Source: Candidatus Bathyarchaeota archaeon CG07_land_8_20_14_0_80_47_9 (GTDB lineage: Archaea; Thermoproteota; Bathyarchaeia; Bathyarchaeales; Bathycorpusculaceae). Taken from it: a stretch of DNA of 7,248 bases. Of this stretch, positions 1 through 4,854 are shown piece by piece. Made by a program: the position numbers and the translations under genes. The stretch covers positions 1 through 7,248 of the forward strand of contig PEWI01000170.1 in the NCBI GenBank assembly GCA_002779555.1, in the 5' to 3' direction. Below the pieces are notes generated by a model. It ran no database searches and was not told the origin of the DNA. It saw only the letters and a program-made list of their open reading frames with translations. Each line of letters starts with the position of its first letter. The stretch's first letter is position 1.

Positions 1-653
1 TTTACACGCATGGAGACAACAACAACCCGTCTGCCGAAGAGACGTTTTCCCAAGACTACTATATTGGCAAGGTAGTGGGAAGAATCCCGTATGTAGGCAA
101 CTTTTCCCTGTTCACCCACTCCATGGGAAATTCGTACCTGTTAATTGTTCTGATAATCATCATAGCTGTTATTATCTTGATGTTTCCCTTCACAAGCGGA
201 AATGAGAACAAGCCTAAAGAAGAAAGAAAACTGTTTGGAAAAATAACCCTCAGAATGATTTACGTACTAGTTCTGAACGGTCTCCTCATAAGCATTGCAG
301 TTTTCAGTTTGATAGGTGCTTTGACGTTCTGGCAAGTGGGCGCCCAACCACCTGAAAATGTGACCATTCGCGGCATGTACACCGACATACAATTCCATGA
401 AAGTTTCAAGCAGAGCCACAACAATATTACAGGGATTCTCCTCTCTCAGGGCTTCCTGACCTACACGATCAACACGATCAATTGCGTTGCAAGTGACGGC
501 ATACATGAGGCCACGCGACTAGGCGTTACGACATTTTCATGGGCCCAAGCCGCAATCGTCGTTCTCCTCGTTTTTGACATCTGGGAACTGGCGAGATTCA
601 TAAGGAAAAGGAAGAGAGAAACGGTCCGGAATGAAAGCTTAAAACCCATATGA
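1..653 (+). CDS. Signal peptidase I (archaeal/ER type), C-terminal part, 5' end outside window
   Basis: Membrane protease that removes signal peptides from exported proteins on the outer face of the cytoplasmic membrane. The frame is open from base 3, so the gene runs off the left edge; 216 residues are visible. They begin THGDNN, then DYYIGKVVGRIPYVG. This matches the conserved C-terminal box of family S26B peptidases, where the GDNN aspartate and the later aspartate (visible residue 18) belong to the catalytic region. The catalytic serine and histidine would lie upstream of the window. After the box come a hydrophobic helix (about 45-61), a second (about 83-109), a roughly 65-residue polar segment with NVT and NNIT sequons, a third helix (about 178-197) and a basic tail RKRKRE. 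This tail is longer than I expect for the family. An in-frame GTG at 75 is internal, because the conserved box precedes it. Assignment is firm; the role of the extension is unknown. Confidence 0.85.
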   Translation, partial: YTHGDNNNPSAEETFSQDYYIGKVVGRIPYVGNFSLFTHSMGNSYLLIVLIIIIAVIILMFPFTSGNENKPKEERKLFGKITLRMIYVLVLNGLLISIAVFSLIGALTFWQVGAQPPENVTIRGMYTDIQFHESFKQSHNNITGILLSQGFLTYTINTINCVASDGIHEATRLGVTTFSWAQAAIVVLLVFDIWELARFIRKRKRETVRNESLKPI

Positions 654-674
654 ACAGAAAGGCTATTCTAAAGC

Positions 675-872
675 ATGGGCCTTCGATCGCCTAGACCGCG
701 CCTGGCAAGGTTTCTGAAGGCATGTGTGAGGAAGTTCTTGCGAGTCCTTGTTCTCGCCGCAGTGATCATGCTTGGTGTGTGGCTGATTGTCGAGTTTGCT
801 GTTTCAAGAGCAGGAAAGGAGAAGACCGAGGCTAAGCTGCAGCAGAACGCCGAAAAGTCTTCCGAAACCTAA
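675..872 (+). CDS. Small single-pass membrane protein, function unknown
   Basis: A 65-residue protein that I do not recognise. It has a strongly basic N-terminus (about seven Arg/Lys in residues 4-23), one hydrophobic helix at about residues 22-43, and a charged Lys/Glu/Gln-rich tail (about 45-65). The positive-inside rule predicts a cytoplasmic N-terminus and an external tail. It starts 21 bases after the signal peptidase stop codon and lies in the same frame, but a second stop (TAA at 669-671) separates the two. No strong ribosome-binding site is visible; AAAGG at about 658-662 is a weak candidate. Cotranscription with the signal peptidase gene is plausible from the spacing. The membrane-protein pattern argues for a real gene, but a 65-codon frame could still be chance. 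Confidence 0.5.
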   Translation: MGLRSPRPRLARFLKACVRKFLRVLVLAAVIMLGVWLIVEFAVSRAGKEKTEAKLQQNAEKSSET

Positions 873-875
873 GCC

Positions 876-894
876 TTTATAAAGGGTATTTAAA
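876..894 (+). promoter_or_regulatory. Two TATA-like elements upstream of the TBP gene
   Basis: CTTTATAAAG at 875-884 is a perfect 10-base palindrome and a good archaeal TATA box. TATTTAAA at 887-894 is a second candidate only 11 bases on. With the usual 25-27 base spacing, they predict starts near 906 or near 917, so the leader would be only about 5-16 bases. No clear Shine-Dalgarno motif precedes the ATG at 922, which fits a very short leader. A small inverted repeat, CCACT (899-903) and AGTGG (911-915), lies between the TATA elements and the ATG, where an operator could sit. Assigned by pattern only. Confidence 0.5.
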
Positions 895-921
895 CACTCC
901 ACTACTAAGAAGTGGCGTTTC

Positions 922-1482
922 ATGCTGAAGAGCAAGGCCATAATTACCATTCAAAACGTGGTTGCTTCCGCGACTTTAAATCAGAAGGTTGACTTGAACG
1001 CTGTCGTGAAAGGTTATCCAGGCGTGGAGTATCGGCCTGAGCAGTTTCCAGGATTGGTGTTTAGGCTTAAGAGGCCGAAGACGGCGACTTTGATTTTCAA
1101 TTCTGGAAAGATGGTTTGCACGGGTGCCAAGTCGGAGAAGGAAGCGCGCAGAGCAGTTATGAAGGTCACTAAGGAGTTGAAGAAGGGCGGTATAATTATC
1201 ATCAGCAAGCCGGAGTTAAAGATTCAGAACATCGTTGCTTCCGCAAGCCTAGGCGGGATGATAGACTTGGAAAAGGCAACCTACACTCTTGTGAAAACGA
1301 TGTACGAGCCTGAGCAGTTTCCAGGCTTGATTTACAGAATGGATGAGCCCAAAGTGGTCATGCTGCTGTTCGCGAGCGGGAAACTTGTCTGCACTGGAGC
1401 GAAGAAGGAGCAGGATGTTTACGATGCGGTGCACAAGCTTCATGGGATACTTGAGGATCAGGCCCTCATATTCTACGAATAA
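922..1482 (+). CDS. tbp: TATA-box-binding protein (TBP)
   Basis: Archaeal general transcription factor that binds and bends the TATA box and recruits TFB and RNA polymerase. The 186 residues contain two direct repeats forming the saddle: repeat 1 at about 9-90 and repeat 2 at about 99-182. Each has the IQN-V-ASA strand (Asn12 and Asn103), an EQFPGL motif and an (I/L)F-x-SGK-x-x-x-TGAK motif. The four DNA-intercalating phenylalanines are all present: Phe42 and Phe59 in repeat 1, Phe133 and Phe150 in repeat 2. Length matches the archaeal family (about 180-200), and there is no long N-terminal extension. The ATG at 922 is the only sensible start, as the first repeat begins a few residues later. 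The gene converges on pyrE with a 32-base gap. The twin TATA elements directly upstream would allow binding by its own product, but autoregulation is an inference. Confidence 0.97.
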   Translation: MLKSKAIITIQNVVASATLNQKVDLNAVVKGYPGVEYRPEQFPGLVFRLKRPKTATLIFNSGKMVCTGAKSEKEARRAVMKVTKELKKGGIIIISKPELKIQNIVASASLGGMIDLEKATYTLVKTMYEPEQFPGLIYRMDEPKVVMLLFASGKLVCTGAKKEQDVYDAVHKLHGILEDQALIFYE

Positions 1483-1504
1483 GCCCTGTGCTTTCTTCAT
1501 TACG

Positions 1505-1526
1505 TTTGGTTTTTCTATCCTTTTTT
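1505..1526 (+). terminator. T-rich termination region after TBP
   Basis: Downstream of the TBP stop codon the + strand has TTT at 1505-1507, TTTTT at 1510-1514 and TTTTTT at 1521-1526. Archaeal polymerases terminate at such oligo-T tracts without needing a hairpin. The tracts overlap the 3' end of the convergent pyrE gene, so TBP transcripts would end just inside it. Assigned by pattern only. Confidence 0.4.
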
Positions 1527-2144
1527 GACCTGTTTCAAAATGGTTTTCAGCTGTTCCTCGTCTATTGTTCCTATCTCGTGCAAGTTGCTGGCTATTTCCG
1601 TGATGTTCAGCACGGCGTGAAGTTTTATGCCGCCTTTTTGAAGCTTTTGTTTGCCGCCTTCTTGGCGGTCTATGAGCACCACAGCGTCAGTTACAACTCC
1701 GCCTTCAGCGGTTATGGCCTTCGCGGCTTTTATCAGAGACAAGCCAGTCGTAACCAAGTCGTCAACCAGTAAGATGCGGTTACCAGGTGCTAGAATTCCT
1801 TCTATTCTTCTCTGCCTTCCGTGAAGGGGCACGCCTTTGCGGATGTACAGAAACGGCTTTTTCAATTCGCACGCAATTATTGACGTGAAGGGTATGCCTG
1901 CAACTGGGATTCCCGCTACTCTTTCGAAGCTTTTGACTCCTATTTCGTCTTTGATGAAGCTGACGTAAAAATCGCAGATTTTTTGGAAGACGTCTGGAAA
2001 GCTTGGAACGATGCGCAGGTCAATGTAGTAGGGGCTTATTTTTCCACTTGTGAGTTTGAAGGCTCCGAATTGCAGAGCGCCTATTTTGTTGAGGATTTTG
2101 CAGATTTCGCGTTTGGGGGCTTCGTTGCCCTTTTGTTTCGGCAG
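1515..2144 (-). CDS. pyrE: Orotate phosphoribosyltransferase, probable CTG start
   Basis: Cytosolic enzyme of de novo UMP synthesis, converting orotate plus PRPP to orotidine 5'-phosphate and pyrophosphate. From the proposed start it is 209 residues. Visible in order: an N-terminal helix and IGALQFGAFKLTSGK (about 21-35), SPYYIDLR (37-44), the flexible loop YIRKGVPLHGRQRRIEG (100-116), and the PRPP-binding motif ILLVDDLVTTG (124-134). The frame is open from 2192 down to 1515 but has no ATG, GTG or TTG before Leu94 (TTG at 1865), which lies inside the fold. The CTG at 2144-2142 gives the N-terminus the family requires and follows GAGGGTGA by four bases. An upstream MBL-fold gene ends at 2149, so the two are probably one operon. 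Loop residue 106 is proline where bacterial enzymes usually have a lysine. Identity is secure; the start is inferred. Confidence 0.9.
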   Translation of the reverse strand: MPKQKGNEAPKREICKILNKIGALQFGAFKLTSGKISPYYIDLRIVPSFPDVFQKICDFYVSFIKDEIGVKSFERVAGIPVAGIPFTSIIACELKKPFLYIRKGVPLHGRQRRIEGILAPGNRILLVDDLVTTGLSLIKAAKAITAEGGVVTDAVVLIDRQEGGKQKLQKGGIKLHAVLNITEIASNLHEIGTIDEEQLKTILKQVKKG

Positions 2145-2148
2145 TTTT

Positions 2149-2156
2149 TCACCCTC
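2149..2156 (-). promoter_or_regulatory. Ribosome-binding site that supports the CTG start of pyrE
   Basis: On the minus strand GAGGGTGA occupies 2156-2149. Its GGTGA core is a good anti-Shine-Dalgarno match. Its last three bases are the TGA stop codon of the upstream MBL-fold gene. Four bases (AAAA) separate it from CTG at 2144. A GTG at 2152-2150 within the motif is out of frame with pyrE and cannot be the start. Confidence 0.55.
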
Positions 2157-2841
2157 TTTTTGAAACTTCGTAGATTTTGCCCACTTCAGGTATCAGGCAG
2201 TGTGTTTTCGGTAGTTCCTTCTTCAGGAGTTCTGCGAATCTTTTCTGGTCTGCTGCTGAGCCAGTGTGATAGGGGACAGCGACTTTGGGTTTGGTTAGTT
2301 TTGCTATTTCCACTCCTGCTTCGGGTGAAGCGCCTGGGGCTATTCCGATGGTGCAGAAGACAACGTCGAGTTTTTCTCTTTCACCCATGGCTGCCATTTC
2401 GGGGTATGGTAGGCTGTCTGAGGTGTGGAAGACTTTCACTCCGTCTTCGCTTGTTATTATGAAGGATAAGGGTGTGGCAGCTGGCGGATGGTTGGATTTT
2501 TCTGCTTTCACAGTGACGTCGTCAAGTTTGATTTCGGACTCTTGTTGAGCTTCTTGGAGCTTGTCTTGCGGAATAGTATTTCTCAGTCTTCTGAATGACG
2601 TTGGGTCTGCTATTACCGTGCATTGGGTGAGCTTGTGGATTTCTGCCACCAGAGCTTGGTCTAGGTGGTCGTAGTGTTCGTGGGTGATCAGAACTGCGTC
2701 GATGTTTTGGAAGTTGCGAGGTTTGACATCCACGGGATCGATGACCAGCGTTTTTGACGGCGTTTTGATCGTCACTCCAGCGTATCTGTTAAACCATACA
2801 AAGAGGATTTCGTTTTTTTGAGGCTTCTTCTCGATTGACAT
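2149..2841 (-). CDS. Metallo-beta-lactamase-fold metal-dependent hydrolase
   Basis: A 230-residue cytosolic hydrolase of the metallo-beta-lactamase superfamily, closest in style to the UlaG/COG2220 group; substrate unknown. Metal ligands are visible in the expected order: HEHYDH with His54, His56, Asp58 and His59; His118 in SNHPP; Asp142 in HTSDS; and His192 in PYHTG. This suits a binuclear site, usually zinc. An N-terminal strand leads to VIDP (33-36), typical of the family. The Gly-His that often follows the first strand in UlaG-like proteins is absent (WFNRYAGV here). ATG at 2841 is preceded on the minus strand by GTGAGG about eight bases upstream. The gene is first in an operon with pyrE, whose probable start lies four bases past the stop codon. 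Nothing in the sequence shows a functional tie to pyrimidine synthesis. Fold assignment is firm; the specific activity cannot be named. Confidence 0.88.
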   Translation of the reverse strand: MSIEKKPQKNEILFVWFNRYAGVTIKTPSKTLVIDPVDVKPRNFQNIDAVLITHEHYDHLDQALVAEIHKLTQCTVIADPTSFRRLRNTIPQDKLQEAQQESEIKLDDVTVKAEKSNHPPAATPLSFIITSEDGVKVFHTSDSLPYPEMAAMGEREKLDVVFCTIGIAPGASPEAGVEIAKLTKPKVAVPYHTGSAADQKRFAELLKKELPKTHCLIPEVGKIYEVSKRG

Positions 2842-2877
2842 ACCTGTTTCCTCACATTGGATAAGTACTATTTCTGG

Positions 2878-2888
2878 GTCTTAAAGAA
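2878..2888 (-). promoter_or_regulatory. Candidate TATA box for the MBL-pyrE operon
   Basis: On the minus strand TTCTTTAAGAC runs from 2888 to 2878. Its TTTAAGA core lies about 40 bases upstream of the ATG at 2841, giving a predicted transcription start near 2858 and a leader of about 15-20 bases that still includes the GTGAGG ribosome-binding site. The spacing is right, but the box is only a moderate match. Confidence 0.35.
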
Positions 2889-2899
2889 CTTCCGCTAAG

Positions 2900-3019
2900 T
2901 TCAAGCCCTAGCTGTGCAAGCTTTTCTCCTATTTTGACCCGGCGTTTCTTCAAGGTTATGTTAACTCTTCGGGACTTGAATGATGGGAGATTTTTCTTGA
3001 ATCGTTTATGCGACTTGAA
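2900..3019. repeat. Cluster of five CTTGAA/TTCAAG hexamers in the divergent intergenic region
   Basis: TTCAAG occurs at 2900-2905 and 2949-2954, and its reverse complement CTTGAA at 2975-2980, 2996-3001 and 3014-3019. Two copies extend to GACTTGAA-TGA (2973-2983) and GACTTGAAATGA (3012-3023). About 0.1 copy of either orientation would be expected by chance in 200 bases. The cluster lies between the divergent MBL-pyrE operon and the frameshifted gene at 3049, and one copy falls next to the + strand TATA candidate. It could be a multi-site operator. No regulator gene for it is visible in the window. Confidence 0.4.
3004..3011 (+). promoter_or_regulatory. Candidate TATA box for the gene at 3049
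   Basis: GTTTATG at about 3004-3010 lies about 40 bases ahead of the ATG at 3049 and predicts a start near 3033. That leaves a short leader containing GAGGGTGA (3039-3046). The core is a moderate TATA match. A CTTGAA copy at 3014-3019 directly follows it, in a position where a bound protein could block transcription. Confidence 0.35.
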
Positions 3020-3048
3020 ATGACGTAATAGACGAAAAGAGGGTGATA

Positions 3049-3379
3049 ATGGCTGTTTTCATGGTAGAAACATACGTTGTCAAACTAGAGAAGCAAGATG
3101 GGTTCATGGCACTCGGAAAGTTCGTCGCATGGAAAGAAAAGAACCCGCAGAGGCCTAGAGAGCTGGGATCATGGAAAATGTTCGCTCAAATGATTGGCGG
3201 CAACATTGGTGGATATGTCGAATTGGGAGCTTGAGAACTTGGCGGACCTTGAAAAGGTTATGAATAGGATGGAGCAACAAAGAGTTCAACACGACAATCG
3301 CATCAGCGTTTATGAGCTATATAGTCCCTGGCACATACTCGATGAATATATGGAACTCCGTGATGTAAACCAAGCATAA
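3049..3379 (+). pseudogene. NIPSNAP-like (dimeric alpha/beta barrel) small protein gene, frameshifted
   Basis: Two overlapping frames together look like one protein of about 109 residues. The first starts at ATG 3049, just after GAGGGTGA, or at ATG 3061. It reads VETYVVKLEKQDGFMALGKF, then SWKMFAQMIGGNIGGYVEL, and stops at TGA 3232-3234. The next frame continues WELENLADLEKVMNRMEQQ and ends at TAA 3377-3379. The order VETYVV, GGYVE-x-WE, LADLEK recalls small NIPSNAP/antibiotic-monooxygenase-like dimeric alpha/beta-barrel proteins, recognised from memory and with moderate certainty. The frames rejoin if TTGGGAG is restored to TTGTGGGAG, giving ELWELENLADLEK, so loss of one TG from a short TGTG run is the simplest explanation. 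A +1 ribosomal shift at GCT-TGA is an alternative. An assembly error is also possible. The ribosome-binding site and TATA candidate are intact. Composition is purine-rich, unlike the G+T-rich genes on both sides. Confidence 0.65.
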
Positions 3380-3404
3380 AACCTAGCTTTGTTAACACTC
3401 AACC

Positions 3405-3410
3405 TTTTTT
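3405..3410 (+). terminator. Oligo-T terminator after the frameshifted gene
   Basis: TTTTTT lies 26 bases after the stop codon at 3379, a suitable place for archaeal oligo-T termination. It sits in the loop of an imperfect inverted repeat: GTTAAC-ac-TC (3391-3400) against GAGTTAAC (3425-3432). Pattern-based only. Confidence 0.4.
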
Positions 3411-3451
3411 ACGCTAAACCCTAAGAGTTAACGGAGCCCTCTTCGATAAGG

Positions 3452-3459
3452 CTTAAAAG
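3452..3459 (+). promoter_or_regulatory. Candidate TATA box for the larA homologue
   Basis: GCTTAAAAG at 3451-3459 has a good archaeal TATA core and lies about 40 bases before the ATG at 3497. It predicts a start near 3482. The leader would hold GGTG (3489-3492), four bases from the ATG. One of the better promoter candidates in the window. Confidence 0.5.
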
Positions 3460-3496
3460 TTTCCGCCCATGTGTCTTCATATTCAAGTGGTGCATC

Positions 3497-4792
3497 ATGG
3501 TTGACGTTTGGCTTCCTTACGGAAAGACCGAGGTCTGCTTGAGAGTCCCAACAAGAAACTTCCTAGGCTCAATCGAGCCGAGGGAGAAGCCTGCCGTGCC
3601 AGATGCTAAGGCTGAGGTTGAAAGAGCCATAAGGGAGCCTATCGATTCCAAGAAACTGGGCGAAATTGTCAGGCCGGAACACAAGATTGCAGTCGTTGTG
3701 GATGACGCGACTAGACCTGCGCCGAGCGATTTGATGGTTCAGGCCATACTGGATGAGTTGAACAGGGCTGGTGTCAAGGATGAAAATGTGACGGTTATTT
3801 TTGGTTGCGGAACACACAGGGCTGTGACAAGAGATGAAGCTGTAAGGCTGTTGGGAGAAAGCGTGTTCAGCCATGTGAAGACGGTGAGTCATGATTGCAA
3901 GGCAGCGGACTTGGTCTATGTTGGCACGACTAACAAACATGGGACTAATGTGTTTCTGAACCGTGTTTTCGCTGAGGCAGACGTGAGGATTTTGACTGGA
4001 GACGTGTGTTTCCATTATTATGCAGGTTACGGTGGAGGAAGAAAGAGCGTTTTGCCAGGCGTTTCAGGCGAGGAAACCATAAAGCACAATCATGCCATGC
4101 TTTTAGATGCAAACGCTAGAACCGGCGTCTTGGATGGGAACCCTGTGCATGAGGACATGGTTGAAGCTGCTAGGCTTGCGAAGGTGGATTTCATTTTGAA
4201 CGTTGTCACTAACGGCAAGGGTGAGGTTGTGAAGGCTTTTGCGGGTGATTTGGAGCAGGCGTTCATGGAAGGTGTCAAGGCCGTTGACGAGATGTATCGT
4301 GTGACGGTGGACCGCAGGGCAGACATTGTTGTGGTAAGTTCAGGCGGTGAGCCGGCGGACGTGAACCTTTTTCAAGCTTACAAGGGCGTAGACAACGCCA
4401 TTGATGTGGTTAAGCGTGGCGGTGTGATAATTTTGGTGGCTGAGTGCCTTGAAGGCCACGGGAATGAGGTGTTTTATGATTGGATGGTCAGGTTCGGCGA
4501 GTTGAAGGCTGTTGAAAGGGAGGTCAAGCGCAATTTTGTGTTGGGCGGGCATAAGGCGTATTACTTGTTGAAGGCTTTGCAGAAAGCTCAGATCATCTTG
4601 GTTTCTTCTATGCCTGACTATTACGCTTCTAACGTTTTCAAGGTTAAGACGGCGAGGGCGGTGAACGATGCCTTGAATGAGGCTTTCAACATCGTTGGCA
4701 AGGCTGGCAAGGTTTGGGCGATGCCTTATGGGAACTTTACTTTGCCAGAGGTTAAGGTTGTCGAGGAGCAGGTTGTTTCGCCGAGCGGTTAA
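3497..4792 (+). CDS. larA: LarA-family nickel-pincer racemase/epimerase homologue
   Basis: A 431-residue protein of the lactate racemase family, whose characterised member interconverts D- and L-lactate using a nickel-pincer nucleotide covalently held by a lysine. The residues known from Lactobacillus LarA line up with nearly identical numbering: Asp70 and Arg73 in DDATRP (D72, R75), His107 in GTHR (H108), His173 (H174), Lys183 in GGGRKSVLPG (K184, cofactor attachment), His199 (H200), and Gln293 and Lys296 in FQAYKG (Q295, K298). Length matches the family (about 425). The two-domain fold therefore appears complete and cofactor-competent. ATG 3497 follows GGTG by four bases. The cofactor-making genes larB, larC and larE are not in this window. 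Many LarA homologues act on other 2-hydroxyacids or sugar acids, so the substrate is open. An acetyltransferase gene follows 62 bases downstream. Confidence 0.88.
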   Translation: MVDVWLPYGKTEVCLRVPTRNFLGSIEPREKPAVPDAKAEVERAIREPIDSKKLGEIVRPEHKIAVVVDDATRPAPSDLMVQAILDELNRAGVKDENVTVIFGCGTHRAVTRDEAVRLLGESVFSHVKTVSHDCKAADLVYVGTTNKHGTNVFLNRVFAEADVRILTGDVCFHYYAGYGGGRKSVLPGVSGEETIKHNHAMLLDANARTGVLDGNPVHEDMVEAARLAKVDFILNVVTNGKGEVVKAFAGDLEQAFMEGVKAVDEMYRVTVDRRADIVVVSSGGEPADVNLFQAYKGVDNAIDVVKRGGVIILVAECLEGHGNEVFYDWMVRFGELKAVEREVKRNFVLGGHKAYYLLKALQKAQIILVSSMPDYYASNVFKVKTARAVNDALNEAFNIVGKAGKVWAMPYGNFTLPEVKVVEEQVVSPSG

Positions 4793-4854
4793 AATGGGAA
4801 AAGTGATTAAGCTGTCTGGAACTATGCATATGGACTGAATGGAGACGAAGACGT

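Noticed and set aside
75..653. Complete gene starting at GTG 75
   Set aside because: The conserved signal peptidase box GDNN...GKVVG begins upstream of this GTG in the same open frame, so the gene is truncated by the window edge.
1515..1865. pyrE annotated from TTG at 1865 (116 residues)
   Set aside because: The same frame upstream encodes clear orotate phosphoribosyltransferase sequence (SGKISPYYIDLR), so this TTG is internal Leu94.
1983..2462. Plus-strand 159-codon frame opposite pyrE and the MBL gene
   Set aside because: It lies antisense to two genes with recognisable motifs, and its product is rich in Arg, Leu and Phe with no family resemblance.
2975..3030. Box C/D guide RNA
   Set aside because: AATGATGG resembles box C, but no suitable CTGA box D or internal D'/C' pair is found at the right distance.
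2960..3432. Intact mobile element bounded by the 10-base inverted repeat
   Set aside because: There is no transposase, no target-site duplication, and the repeats are short; recorded only as a weak finding.
3569..4015. Minus-strand 148-codon frame inside the larA homologue
   Set aside because: It is an antisense shadow of a conserved gene with all catalytic residues in the plus frame; there is no promoter or ribosome-binding site.
4794..4838. Fourteen-codon frame (ATG to TGA) between larA and the acetyltransferase gene
   Set aside because: It begins one base after the larA stop but is too short to support, and no ribosome-binding site distinct from the larA 3' end is evident; it could be a leader peptide but nothing shows it.
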